Source of the DNA: Dastarcus helophoroides
Lineage: Eukaryota; Arthropoda; Insecta; Coleoptera; Bothrideridae
Length of the DNA stretch: 64,000 nt
Direction: 5' to 3'
Assembly: GCA_028583605.1 (NCBI GenBank)
Contig: CM053329.1
Coordinates: forward strand, 2,232,001-2,296,000
Below the pieces are notes generated by a model. It searched no databases and had not been told where the DNA came from. It worked only from the letters and a program-made list of their open reading frames with translations. Shown piece by piece: positions 48,101 to 63,100 of this stretch. Position 1 is the first letter of the stretch; each line of letters begins with the position of its first letter. The translations under genes and the position numbers were made by a program.

Positions 48101-51100
48101 TACGAATCCCAAAATTAGCAATTTTTATTACAGAAATTTGTTTTCATGGCTGTTTTAATTAAAAAATACATAAACTTAAAATTAGTTTAAAAAATATTTA
48201 TTTCAAAATTTTATACGAGCCGATCAAATTTCTCCTCTGTTCGCTAGAGCAGCAGTTGAGAATGGTTGGCATAAAAGCCTACCAAACTATACCTAAGTCC
48301 ATTATTCCCAATAGCTGAAGTACCACCTTATACAAAACAGAACCAATATTGCTCCACTTAATGTTACAAACATGTCACAACTGTATTAAATAATAAAAAT
48401 CCAAAAATTCCTGTATCAGATTATTTCAGTATTAAGGAGATGCAAATTTAGAAGACTTTCACGAAAATGAAAAGGATCATAGTGCAAGTAGTGCTAGCTA
48501 AATTCTAATGTTTTGCTGCCTTGTGTTAAATAAAGATGTGATCTCACCTCCAGGAGCAAGGGGCGTCGCATGTGGGCGTGGCCCGGCATGGACATGGAAT
48601 GATGGACGAGTCCTCCACCAACCTGATGTGGAATGGGCCCCATTCTCAATCCCATCTACCACACACATGCAAGCAACAACACCATAACCTCAACCAATGT
48701 TAGTAAAAAATAAAAAGATGATTACCCGCCCCCAGATAAAATGTGTCATAGTAGTTCAAGTTTTACAAATTTTGCCCTCCCATTAATTGAGACATTATTT
48801 TATTGAATTATATGAAAAAAGAACAACAATATTAAAACATGCTGGTAAATAAATCAACTCTTACCTGCTGCTGTTGTTGCTGGGAAGTCGATGTAGACCC
48901 TGGATAAGGAGGTGGCGGCCCAGGATATGGCGGTGGTGGTGGGGGTGGCACTGTAGCCATTCTAGGCGGAACGCCAATGGTTCCAGCACCGGTATGTAAA
49001 GAAGCATTGGCAGCAGCCACATTTAGCATTCTGGGTATATTCTGTCCAATACGCATTTGCAATTTCTGATTTTGTACTGTAAATACCATACAATTGACAA
49101 TTTGCATTAACAACAGTTTTTATCACAGATAATACTTACATTGAGACATTAGAATTCTTTGGTAATTTTGAGGAACTTGGAGTTGGACGTTGTTATTTTG
49201 AGTAACAATTCCAACTACGCCATCTGGTGTTTGAAGTCTAGAACCAGGCGGCATGGGCCTGTTTTGAGCGGCAGCTTGTTGCACCTGTTGTAGCATATGC
49301 TGATGTATCTGGTGTAGTAGCGGTGCATTATTTTGAGGGTGCGGTTGGCTTTGCGGTTGGGACACTGCCAAAGGTGGTGGTTGATTGTTAGAAATTTGAG
49401 AAGTAGCTGCAACTGGCTGCGCAATGCTATTTGTCCCCATAATGGTTGATGGTGTTGCTGATGGAGGTGCTACAGGGGGAGTTGGTTTATTTATCGGTTT
49501 ACCCGATGGGGATTGTGCTGGTGGTTGAATGACTGCAGGTTGCTGTTGCTGAGGCTGCGAAGGTTTTGACACGTTTTGTTTATCTTTTTTATCATTTTTA
49601 ACTGGTTCTTCTTCTAGTTCCAAGTCGAGAATATTAGTTTTCTCCCCAGCTAGAGCTTCTAGTTCTGGATCAGCATATTCCAAAATATTGAAGTCGGCCC
49701 CCATTTCAGCTAAAAACGTGATCTCATTAAATAACTGTCTTAATTAATAAAATATATGAATGCATATATCTAATTCAGGGAATTTTAGAAAAATTTCCAT
49801 ATTATTAAAATGGATTGAGATTTGTAATAGTTTTGAAATGTTTCTCAGTTGTTGCCATGCTCTACACGATTTCTGCGCCAGGTGTAAATAAAGTATTCAA
49901 ATCCAAGTCAAATATTGCAGAACTTACCCAAAAGCTCATCGTCATCTTCACCTAATCCTCCAAGTATATCACTGACTCCTTGCAGTTCAACCATAGTTCC
50001 GGTTTCTTGTTCCAGTTTCTCTAGTTCAGCAGTAACATTATCCGGTATCTCTTGTTCGCTGGACATACTAGGTGAAGCTGTTGCCTGTGATACAGGAGCA
50101 GTGGGAGTGGCTGCCATCTGATGTTGTACAGTTAACTGCGATCTAACTTGCTGCTGCATCTGTTGCTGAGCCAAACCTAAGGCGATACGTGGGCCGGCTA
50201 CTTGATTATCACCAACCATGCGTGCCTGGAAAGCCGGATTTCTTTGAAGAAATTGCTCATATCTTTCTGCTGCCGCCGGACGAACCACATTCGGTAAACG
50301 AACGCCACCTACCGCTTGGAAACCTTGTGTTTGATTTTGTGCTTGTTGCATAGGTAAAGATGACGGATGCGGTAAACGATTCTGAAAAAATTAAGAACAC
50401 TATTACCGTTTTGTTATATGAAGTAACCTCCAATATCTTATACCCTGGCAAGTAAAAACTAAATGTACAAATGCAATGCAACATTCAATAACAATTAACT
50501 GCATTTTAGGTGCAATATATACCTTATTTTGTTGTTGTTGTATCAGGAGCCTCATCCGAGCATCCAATCCTTGTAATCTAGGTTCGATTTGTTGCATCCG
50601 TATCCCTATTAGCGGACTTGTGGGACGCGTTAAATTAGCCAAAGGAGTAACCAGCCTCGGTCGCGGCAAACCAGGTGGAGGAAGAGGTTGCCTAAATGTA
50701 CCCTCGCCTGTAGGTGTGGGGGTCGAGCTAACAACAGCAGCTTCCCCTTCCTGACTTTCCGTGGGTGGCCAGACACGTTGTTGGCCTTTACCGGCTAACA
50801 CTTGGTCATCGAGTTTTTTAAATTGTTGTCGTTGCAATAAATCGCGCAAATGATGATTCACATCCGCTCCTGCGGGCACTGAAGGTCGCGGTAATTGGAA
50901 CTGAGGCTTAGGGGTAGCTGGCTGCTGCGCGTAAGGGTCCGAAGGGAGACGCGTCTGATATACAGGCGATTCGATTTTCGGCGTCACCGATGGCTGTACG
51001 AAGGGATCCGTTTGCTGCTGCTGTGGGTCGTTTACGGGTGTGCTGGCAGCTGAGGTAAAATCGTGAGCAACTTGCGATGGTGTTGAAGGTCTTATTGTAG

Positions 51101-54100
51101 TAGAATGAGCTGGATGGGTAAAAGTCGGTGACTTTATACTTAATGGATTGTTGAACGGTCTGGAGTTTGGAGACGGTGAAGCAACTGGACTTAACTCTTG
51201 AGGAGTCGTAGACACTTGCAACGGACTAGGTTGCTGCTGCAAGAATTGTTGACTTGACTCCGAAATGGAGCGCTGAACTCGGGCAATGGCTGCAAGAGAT
51301 TTACAAAAAAGTGGAAGTTTGGAAAAAAGGTTATATTTTCAAAAATCACAATTTTCAAGAGTCGAAATTTTAAAAAAATGAAATTTTTCGAAAAAGTGGA
51401 AATTTACAAATAAAAACAGAATTCATCACATAGTCAAAAAATGTATAGCTCGAAATATTCAAAAAGTCGAAATCATCAATAAGTCAAAATGTTCAAAAGA
51501 AGTCGAAATTTACATCAAAATTTAAAAATTTTGAGAAAAGGACTTTAAAAAAAATGTCAAAGTCCGCATTTTGAGAAAGAATCGAAATTTGTAAAATAAG
51601 TCAAAATTCGGGGTAAATTTTGAAACAAGCACTGGAAATTTTGAAATGTCAATATATTCAAAAAAAGATCAAAATTTTCAAAAAAAAATAGCATTTTCAA
51701 AAAAGACTACTAAAAATCTAGAACAAAATAGGAAACTTAAAAAAGAATCAAATATTTAGAAAACTCTAAATTTTGCCAAGACAAAGTTTTGATAAAAATA
51801 GGAATTTGAAAAGTGGAAATGTTGAAATGTCGAATTTTTTTAAAGACAAATTCACAGAGAAGTTAAAATATCTAGAAAAGCCGAGAACACAAAAAGTAAA
51901 AGTTTGCAAAAAAATGGAAGTATTAAAATGTCAAAACTACTAAAAAAATCAAAAATTCCAAAATTTTAAAGACATTCTTAAAAAAAATCGAATTATTCAA
52001 AAAAGAGTCAAACTAATTTTCAAAAAATATGGAACTTGGAGAAAAAAAGTGTTTAAAATAATCAATTTTTCAAAATTTAAGTCAAAATTTTAGAAAAAAT
52101 TCAAAATTTGGAAAAAATCAATTCTTCAAAAAAAGTAAAAACTTTAAGAAAGTCGAAATTTCCAAATAATAAAAATGTTCAAAATACAACTGTGTACATA
52201 AGTTAAATTTTGAGGAAATGCAAAAATGTTGGAAAAAAATTTTCAATATTTATCAATATTTTGAATAAAATTCGAATTTTTAAGAAAAGTGGGAAATTCT
52301 GGAAAAAGTGAAAATTGTAAAAGAAATTTTGCAAAGTCCAAGTTTAAAATCTTGACACTGAAGTTTCCAACAACAAAAAATCTGCAAACACATTGAAATG
52401 TTCAAAAAAACTCGAAATTTGCAAAACTATCAAAATTTTGAATAAAAGTCGGAATTTTTAAAAAGTCGCCATTTTAAAAAAGATTTACAACCAAAATTTT
52501 TAAAAAAATCAAAATATTTAAACAAGGTCGATATTACATCTAACATTTCGAAAAAAGGTGAGTTTTGAAAGTTTGAATTTTCAAGAAAAAGGACTTTTTT
52601 AAATAAATTTAAAAATTTTTAAAAAGGCAAAATTTTTCAAAATATTTAAACTTTTGGAAAAAAAGCTAAAATTTTAGGAAAAAAACTAAAATCTTCAAAA
52701 GTGTTTAAAAGTTTAGGGATAGTCGAAATTTAAAAAAACAAATGTGGAAATTCTGGAAGAGAAAATTTGAATTTCAAAAAAAGTATGGTAAATTTTGAAA
52801 TGACAAAATTTCGGGAAAAAAAACGTTTGTAAAGAACCTAGTCAGCAAATACGTCGAAACGTTCGAGAAACTCAAAATTTGTAAAATAAACATCGAAATT
52901 TTTAAAACATTAAAATTCTTCACAAAATAAAATGGGGCAAATTTGAGAAAAAGCCGAAATTTTCAAAGTATATGTAAGTCAAAATTTTAAAAAACCAAAT
53001 TTTAAAGAGGTGGGAATTTTGGAGAAAAATGGGAAAATTCTAGGAAAAAATACTAATTTTGACAAAAGTGGATTTTGGAATGTCAAGTTTCAAAAAAGTC
53101 AAAATTTGAAAAAAAAATATAGTCACGTCTAAATGTCCAAGAAAATGTATAAAAATCAAAATTTTCAACAAAAGATAGATTCTTAAAAAAAGAAAAAATC
53201 AGAATTTTTAAAGATAAAATTTTGAAAAAGGTGAAGACAAATCAATCGAAATTTTGGAGAAAAAAAGTTAAAATATTCAAAGCAGTTCCAAATCTTAAAA
53301 TAAAAATCGAATTATCCAACCAAATTTTCAGAAATTTGAAGTCCGTGAAAAAAATCGAAATTTAAAAAAAATGCCAAATTTTGAGTTTTATGTAAAATTT
53401 TTGACTTAAAATTCAAAAAAATTTAACACTTGTAAATTTCAACCTTTGAAAATATGTAGACCTGTCAAAATTTCTCCTTTGTTTTCAAACTCCCATTTTT
53501 ATCAAAATTTCGACCTTTGGCTTGTTTAGATCTGGACATTGATTTGATTGTTTTTGAATATTTCGATTTTTTTGACAATTTCGCCTTTTTTTGAATATTT
53601 TAACATTTTTTTTTTGTTGGAAATGTCGACTCTTTCAGAACTTTAATGTTTTTTTTTTAACTTTCAGTTGAAAATTTGTACTTTGAAAATTTAGACACAC
53701 CAAAATTCTTTTTTGTATAAAATTTTACTTTTTACAACTTGTTTTTTCAAAATTTACATTTACAGCGTTGCTCGCTTGTAAAGAATATCGAGGGTTTCAT
53801 CTAATTTGTAATTTTTCTAAAAATTTCATTGTATTAAAGATTTCGATTTTCTTTTTTGAATATTTCGAATTTTGATAGGTTTTTTCTGATAATTTCCACA
53901 TTTTTTTAAGATCACAATAACCTGCAGGTGCTGTTCTTCCAGCGTACCTGAAGAAGTAATAATGGGTAAAGGGGAGAAATGACATTACACTAGTATATGA
54001 TAGCTAATATGGGATTATAAGTTCCGACAGAATAGATCCCTGGGGTACCCCTCATCGTAAATGGGGAAGGAATGCCAAAACAAAGTTTATCTACTTAATT

Positions 54101-57100
54101 AAATTACGCATTTAAAATAAATAAATTTGAAACATACATTCCGTACCTTGGACACGCTGCTCATGAATGACATGTTGCTGTTGTTGCTGCTGTTGCTGAC
54201 GCATGGCCTGCAGTTGCTTCCATTGCCTTTCTTGTTCGGCCTCCCTGGCTGATTTCTGCTGTAGAGCTGCCTTTTCTTGATCCTAAAATACAACAGGGTA
54301 AGAAGACCAACATTAAAATTAAATTACTCATAACACTACTGAGCTCCCAGAAATAACACAAAAGTACAAAACCAAGACAGCAATCACCTATTCAGTTGCA
54401 AAAAGCTAATATTTAACAAAAGATACATGCAATTAACGAAAGGCGGAGATTTTTTTGTAACAGGAAATGGAATGCGACATTGAACAAAAATTCGGAAAAA
54501 AAAGACAAATATGATTATTTACTACTACTTTTAAGAATGGTTAGAGTTAGTGCTAAATAATTCCGAAACTTTTAATTAAATTCTTCTAAAATCACATGTT
54601 AGAAATTGTATAGCTCTGTTACCTGTGAATAACTGGGATAAAGGGAGGAAACGTTTGATACTGGTGGGCACTTCAATTAAGTAGTAAGTTGATTCGCGAA
54701 AAAAATTTGCATTTATTCCGCTGTAATTATATTTTTGAAAATCATTAAAAACATAACTTTAAGTGCCGTTTACTTTTTAAAATGGGAATAATCCGCATGC
54801 AAAAATACTGAACATTTTGTAAAAAAAAATAATAATAAACATTTGCCATTACACTTATGATACCAAAATTATAAAAAAAGTTGCAAAATATTGGCCAACC
54901 ACAAAAGACAACTTTAAAATTAAGCTGTAAATAAAAGTTGTCACACAGAACCAATGGGTTCTCACCAGCTGTGGCTGAGGTGGAGGTTCGTAATTTTCCT
55001 GACAGAGGGAGGGAAGAGTTCGCATTATCTCCGAAGGGGTCAATACGCGTATTTGCTGATCGGTCGCTATAACCGGCGAGGTAGGGAGGAGCGTTCTAGG
55101 AGTGGGAGGGACTTCGCCCGTAGTTGGTGGTTGATATAGGGGATTAACAGTGACATTTGGTGCGGGGCCTCTGTGATCACCTGGCACAGGAGGTGGACCG
55201 TGCATCGTGAATTGTTGAAGAGTTGAAGGATGCGGAGTGGTAAGGACAGGAGCGGCAGTTGAAACCACTGGTGATGTAAGGACAGATACAGAGCTAGTGG
55301 TTGTAACAGTAGTGGTAATTGTGGAAGCTGTGGTTAGTGAAGGCCGCGGTTGTTGTTGGGTGCACACCTCTGACACTGTAGTCGTCACGATGGTTGGGGC
55401 TATCTGGGCAGGCAAGCTCAAGGAAGGCCCTGGGGGCGTAGTCGATACCTTGGTTGTTGTAGACGATGTGTTACTGCTCGTCTCCTTGCTGATCTGCGAC
55501 TAGAGGGGTGATAACACACATGTACAAACTAGTGATGACAAACGAAAGGTCTTTGCAAGCTAGGCAAGCATTTTTTCTAAGGGCCTTATGTGGCGGAGGA
55601 TATATTCTTGAAGGCACATATACTAACATGTACGTTGCACATGGTTAGTGACAAAACCCACATCACCCTTCATTCAGTTAGGATAAGTTTCATCACAAAC
55701 TTCATAATTGTATCAGATTTTAATTTTTACAAAATCATAAATTTAAATAACTTAGGATATATTAGGGATTAAGCTCTTATCTCTGTTTTTCATCATATGT
55801 ACATCACAATTTAAATATATAACACAATTATTTTTAAAACGTACCAGCATCACCATTAAATAAAAAAAAATGTCTTACATGAAACTTTTCAGGCATAACT
55901 TTAGGTTTAAAATTCATCAATACAGAAAAAAAGTATCACAAATTCCCTTTTGTCGCGTTGTAAGTTCTAACTAAATAACCAGAAGTTTACCAAAAAGTTT
56001 TATCCATTAATCAATTATTTAAGTAACATGTAATATGAAATTTGTGATAAAAATTAGAATTTCCAAAAAAGCTCAATTTTAAAAATCTAGTTACAACTTT
56101 CAGAAAAAGTCGCATGTTAAGATAAATAGTAAAATTTTGAAATAAAAGTGCGAAATTTCGAGAATAAAATTAAAAATTTTCCAGAGAAAGTTAATTTTAA
56201 GAACAAAAAATTTGAAATATTGAAAAAATCTAAAAAATGCAGACGAATTTTAGGAGAAAAAGTGTTCATTTAATATTAAATATATTTGATTTCGAGATAA
56301 ACATGAAAATCTCAAGAAAAAGTCAAACTTTCCGAAGTCGAGATTTTGGGAAAAATCAAGATTAAGAAAAATAACGGAAAAAATGCGAAACTTCGAGAAG
56401 CAAACAAAATGCCAAAATTGAGCAAAAATTATAAATTTTCCAGTAACATTTTATGAAGAAAAGTCGAATTTTTGCAAATATGAAGTCGAAGTTTTAAAAA
56501 AATGGCGATTTAAAAAAAAATGGCAATTTTTGAAAAAATGGTCGAAATTCTGAGAGAAGAATTTTGTGCAAAAAGACGACATTTCCAGAATAAAATAGAA
56601 ATGTTACCTAGAAAGTAAAATTTTGAGAAAATAATCAAATTTTGGGAAAATAGTCAAATTTTTGGGAACATAATCAAATTTTGAAACAAATCGTTAGGAA
56701 AAATGAATTTTCAAAAAAAAACTAAATTCTGAGAAAAAGACCAACTTCGAGGAAAAACTTGAGATTTCCAATAACTGAAAGAGCATGATAATGTATGTCA
56801 GATACTCCGACGCGAAGCGAAATGTGGCACGCAATTGGGAGACTGGCGGCTTAGAGAGATAGATAGCAAGATGAACTGGCGTCACTCTGTGCAAAATATA
56901 CGGCACCGTTTCAAAAAAACTTTTTTTGGTTAATTATTTGCCACTTTTTGGTAACCTTAATTTCTTTTCCCCTGCTTTTGTTTCATTTTCAAATTCGTAT
57001 TTTTTGTTTGCTTTTTTAGAATTTGCATGTCTTTCTGCATTTGGTGACCCTAACTCTTACAGGGTTTAGAATTGAAAAAGTTCAACAAAATATCATAATT

Positions 57101-60100
57101 TCATAATTTTTCCGATTCTTATATTAAATAATTTAATACAATTTTTAAACCAGCGTCTGTAATTAAAATGAAATTTTTGCCAGTATATCTTTGATTTTGG
57201 TTTTTGGTAAGTATTTCATTTTAGCTACTTATTAGATATCTTTAAAAATAACCTTAAAAAATGATTGATAAAAATCAGTACACTTATGATTTCCCGAAAT
57301 TCTCCGAATCTAACCCCTATAAATTTAATTTTACCGAATGCAGAAAGTTAAGTTTTTTTCCAAAAGAGCAAATAAAAAATTCAGGTGCCATTTGAAAATT
57401 CGAAAATTAGTTACCACACCGACAAAATAAGAGCCAAGAAAACAAAATGAAAGTCAGTGGAAAATGACAAATAATTAACCAAAAAAGGTTCATCTGACAC
57501 ATCTTTTCTATAAAAATGTTTAAAAAAGATACAGCTAATGTTCTACACATACTTCGGACCCTGAAAAACCAAACGGCTCGTCTGTCTATTAATATCATTT
57601 TTTATTCTTAAATATACAAAAAGAATTTTGTTTCAATTACTTTGGACACAAGATATTCATTTAATAGAAACTGATCAAGTTCATTAAAAAATACCTACTC
57701 TGCACAGTTCATTGTTCATTTCTCTTAAAACAAAATCTGCACTAAACTAACAAGGAAAGGTCGCGAAGTGTCCGGCGCCGATTTTGCTAATTTTTGGATA
57801 TGTTTTAAAGGACCAAAATCTAAGAGACACGTATTTTTTTTTATCGGCTGATAAACGGTTTTAAGGGTAGTTTTACCCCCTCAAACTTGAGGCAAAAAAT
57901 GCAGATTTTGCTGTTTCTCGAATACCACAAATGATATTCGAGTCGTTTTTTTTCCAAAAGTTTTGCTTTAACGAGAAATAAAAGAAAAACTTTTTTTTTT
58001 AATTTTTCCACCCCCCTAATGGGGGCAAAGTACCCCATTTAGAAGTTTTTTAATCATAAAAATGGTAATTACGTTAGTAAAATTCTGAAAAAAATATATG
58101 TTATTTTATACGCCAAAACTAATTTTACCTGTTTTTGGATTTTGTCGAAAAAAATTTATTTGGGGGGTAAACACCAGTTACACGAATACGTGTATGATAG
58201 GATGTACTTTTATGATTTTTGTTTTATTTTTTTTCTGAAGCGAAGTATTTCGACGAGAAACTAAAAAAATCATTTTTTAAGATTCTTTCTGTAACCCCTC
58301 ATCCCCACCCTCCACCCTTCCCTTATAGGAGGGTGAGCTACCTACTTAAAAAACTGGAAAATTCGAGATTATTATGATCCCTCTAGTATCTAACTAATTT
58401 TTCCTGTTTTTGGATTTTGTCGAAAAAAATTTATTTGGGGGGTAAACACCACTTACACGAATACGTGTATGATAGGATGTATTTTTATGATTTTTGTTTT
58501 ATTTTTTTCTGAAGCGAAGTATTTCGACGAGAAACTAAAAAAATCATTTTTTAAGATTCTTTCTGTGACCCCTCATCCCCACCCTCCACCCTTCCCTTAT
58601 AGGAGGGTGAGCTACCTACTTAAAAAACTGGAAAATTCGAGATTATTATGATCCCTCTAGTATCTATATACACCAAAAGAAAAGTTTACCAAATTTTTTA
58701 ACCCCACCCCTCCTGATAGGGGTGAATTACCCCTTATGAAATTTTTAATTAACAAGAAAATAGTCATTATAACAGCTAAATTTTGAAAAATAAATATTAT
58801 TTTATACATCAAAATTAATTTTACTTTTATTTGGGTTTTGGTGAAGGACAATATTTTAGGGGTAAACACCCTTTAGGTCAAACACGTATATAATAGGATG
58901 TATTTCTATGATTTTTAATTCGTTTTTTATCTGAAACGAAGTATTTCAACGAGGAATTAGACAATTAATTTTTTTGAACTTTTCCAGTCACCTCTCTTCC
59001 TCTCTCTCCACCTTATCTTACCAGAGGGTGAGTCATCTACTAAAAAAACCGGAAATTCGAGATCATTACGATCTCTTTTTATACACCGAAAAAAATTCTA
59101 AATTTTTGCATCTTCGTAAGGGGATAAACAACTCCTTTCTGAGGTTTTTAAGTATTCAAAAAATTGTCATTATAACAGTAAAATTTTGAAAAAAAAAAAC
59201 ACTATATTTTATAACCCAAACTTATTTTATTAAATTTTTTTGGGGTTTGTCGAAGAAAAATTTTTGGGGGTAAACACCCTTTAGAGCAAATATGTGTATA
59301 AAATATCTATATAAAAACTGCGGTCAGTTGCCTGAACTTTATAAAAATTTAGAAGTTTTGTATATTAGATATACCTACACAAGAAATATGGGAATTTACC
59401 AAAACATTTAAGTGCATATTATTATGGCGGTAAAGATATTCGTTTCTTTTTTCCTGGAACGAAATATTTCAACAAGAAACAATAAAAATAATTTTTCCGA
59501 ATTTTTCCAGCCACACATCGCGTCCTATTTCTATCAGAAGGATAAGTCACCTGGGATGGGAAATGCAAAAATTTAAAACCTTTCTAAGCTCTGTTTTGTG
59601 GTATCTAGAGAGACAGCAATGATCTCGAATTTCCAGTTTTTCAAGTAGATAGCTAACTGGCTCATTCTACTGGTATGCCAACACGAAGGGTGGGAACGGT
59701 AGAATCAAAATTTAAAAATAATATTTTTCTACCTTCTTTAAAATACTTCGTTTCAAAAATAACGAGCCGAAAATTATACAAAAATATCTCCTATTGTATA
59801 TAAATATTTGCGTTAAGGGTGTTCACCCCCAAAATATTTTCCTTCACCCAAACCCAAATACAGGTAAAATTAATGTTGATGTATAAAATAACATTTATTT
59901 TTTAAAATTGACCTGTTATGATGACTATTTCCTTGTTAATTAAAAATTTCATAAGGGGGTAATTTACCCCTATCAGGAGGGGTGGGGGTAAAAAAATTTG
60001 GTAAACTTTTTTTCGGTGTATATAGATAGTAGATGGATCATAATAATCTCGAATTTTCCGGTTTTTCTAAGTAGATAGCTCAGCCTCCTATAAGGAAAGG

Positions 60101-63100
60101 GTGAAGGGTGGGGATGAGGGGTCACCGAAAAAATCTTAAAAAATTATTTTATTAGTTTCTCGTCGAAATACTTCGCTTCGGAAAAAAAAATAAAACAAAA
60201 ATCATAAAAATACATCCTATCATATACGTATTCGTGTAAGTGGTGTTTACCCCCAAAAAATTTTTTTTCGACAAAATCCAAAAACAAGTAAAATTAGTTT
60301 TGATGTATAAAATAACATATATTTTTTTCAAAATTTTGCTGACGTAATTACTATTTTTAGGATTAAAAAACTTCTAAATGGGGTAGTTTGCCCCCATGAG
60401 GGAGGCGGGAAAATTTTGAAACATTTTTTTTCTTTTATTTCTCGTCGAAACAAAACTTTTGAAAAAAGAAACGAGTCGAATATCATTTTTGGTATGTGAG
60501 AAACAACAAAATCTGCATTTTTTGCCCCAACTTTGAGGGGGTAAAACTACCCTTAAAACCGTTTATCAGCCGATAAAAAAAATACGTGTCTCTTAGATTT
60601 TGATCCTTTAAAACATATCCAAAAATTAGCAAAATCGGCGCCGGACACTTCGCGACCTTTCCTTGTAAGTTAAACTTTTCAACAAAAAAAAAAAAGGATT
60701 TACAAAATAGTTGAAATTTCCAAAGAAACTAGGACGTTCTCAAAAATTTTAACTTTTTTCTCGATTTAAGTTTGAAATAAAAAAATTATATTTATATTCC
60801 GAATTTTGAGAGAAGAGTTAAAATTTCAAATTTATGTAAGCTGTCTTCAACTTTTAACTGTTTTCGCAAAATTTATTTCTTTTTCTTAGAGATTTTCCTC
60901 GAAATTGCTATTTTACGTCTCAAAATTACGAGTGTATGATCAAAATTTTGGGAACCAAATGCGAAAGGTTGCTTTTTTTAAAACAAAAATTCGAATTTAA
61001 TTTAGAAATACTATGAAAAAAAAAATTGGACGATTCAAATTTTCAAACTAACTAAAAATTGCAGAAACATCTCATTTTCTAAAGCATTTTTTTTAGTTTT
61101 GAGTGTTTATTCCAAATTCAAAATACACTAAATTAATTTATAATTATTAGTTTATTTTGTTTCGAATTTCCATTTTTTTTTATTAAAATTTGAAATGTAT
61201 ACATTAATTAGTAACCAAAACAAAGAGCTTTTTTCAGAAATAAATTTGAAATTTTCCATTTTTATTTCCATAAAACAAAAAAAAAACAATATCTATGAAT
61301 TATTTATAAAAGTCTAAACTTTTCGAGAAAAAATCGCACTTTTTTTAGATAATATCGAAATTTGCAGAACAACGTAAAAATTTGGGAAACAAGTCAAAAT
61401 TTGAAAAGAAACAAAAGGGATTTCTAAAAACAGCATATTTGCAGAAAAATAAGACATTTTGAAAGGTCTAATCTTTTGAGACAGAAAAAATCACCTTTTT
61501 CTAGAAAATCTCGAAATTTGAAGAAAAACATGGAAATTTGAGAAAGAAATCGAATCCTGAGAAAAAAATTAAAAATGTTTATAAAAAGCATGTTTACAGA
61601 AAAATAAGACATTTTGAGAAAAATCTTAAAATGTTCAGAAAAACAAAAGTAAAAGAAAAACTGAAACATCTCAATGAAGTCATCTCGACTTCGTGTTAGT
61701 TATGTAAGGGTAGCTCAGATTAATTTAGGATGCCCTAAGATATGTGAGCTTGATTTAGGTTAGGTTAGAATATGTTTACTGCACATGCGTCACAATTTGA
61801 ATTTCCCGCCTTTTTGTGGTCCAGAATCTGTCTGTTACCATAAATGTATCTATTTAATTAATGTTAAACACTGATATTGAAAAAGTCAATATTTTGATAA
61901 ATGTCAAAATTTCAACAAAAAAAACTCAAAACTTGAGACTTTCAAAAGTAGTCAAAATTTTGAAAAAGAAGATATTTGTAAAAAATCCAAATTTTAGAGA
62001 TGAAATCGCCACATTCAAGAGATTTGAAAATTATGAAAAAATTGATAAATTTTCAAACTAATTCAAAGCAAAAAAAATTAAAATTTTGAAAAATTTGGAA
62101 ATTTTCAGTCAAATTTTCAATAAAAACCAAAAACTTCAAAGCCGAAATATTGAATAAAGTCAAAATTATCAGACAGATCGAGATTTTTTTAAAATCGAAA
62201 TATTGAAAAGTCAAAATTTCGGAAAAAGTTAACATTTTTGATAGTTAAAATTTTGGAGCAAAGTCGAATATTTTTTAAAAAGTTTATATTTTAGGTTGGA
62301 ATTTTCAGATAAAATTAAAATTTTGAAAAAATGACAAAATTTTCGTAAAAGGTCAAGGTTTCCTAAAAAAAAAAACGAAATTTTGAAAAACTCTCAAAAA
62401 TTAAAAAATAAAGAAATTTTCAGAAAAATAAATCGAAGAACAGGCTAAAATGTCAAAAAAGTCGACATTTTATAAAAACGTCTTGATTTCAAAAATTCGA
62501 AAGTTTGCAAAAAAAATCGAAATTATTAAGAATCGAAATTTTCAATACAAAAGTTATAATTCAAAAAGAAAGTTAAAAAAAAGTGAAATTTTGAAAATAG
62601 TCGAAAATAAATTTAAAAAGTCAAAAGTTTAAAAAGTCCGGGTTTAAAAATTCTACACTTTCAGAAAAAAAATTTTCAAAGGTTGGACATTTTGAAAAAA
62701 TTTCAAAATTTTCAAAAAGATTTACAAAAAAACCAAAACATTGAAAAGTTGAAATTTTTACGAAAAGATGGAAAATTTTAAAACAGCACAGAGATCTTCG
62801 GAAAAGTCAAAACTTAAAAACAATGAGAATAATCAAGATTTTGAGTCTTAATTTTGAAATAAAATCCAACTTGTCAAAAAGCTTCAACATTATCAAAAAT
62901 TGTCATTGTTAAGATTTCCAAGAAATCCAAAAATTTTTTTAAATTTTCAAAAAAAAAATCGAAATTTAGTATAAAGTTGTTGAAACGATCGGAATTTTGA
63001 GAGAAATTCAACCATTCGAAAACTCAAGATTTTCACAAAATCAAAATTTTGAAAAATTTTAAATTTTGAAAAAAAACCAAAAAGTCAAAATTTTTAATAA

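Noticed and set aside
53911..53945. A 26-bp microexon (GTACGCTGGAAGAACAGCACCTGCAG between TTCTTCAG and GTTATT, about 53923-53948) between exons 3 and 4
   Set aside because: It would read TLEEQHLQ after exon 3 but would end in phase 0, while exon 4 starts with two bases of a split codon. Direct joining of exons 3 and 4 keeps the frame, so the microexon is not needed.
61755..61772. TTAGGTTAGGTTAG as an interstitial telomere repeat
   Set aside because: Fewer than three units of the insect TTAGG repeat in an AT-rich region; this can arise by chance.
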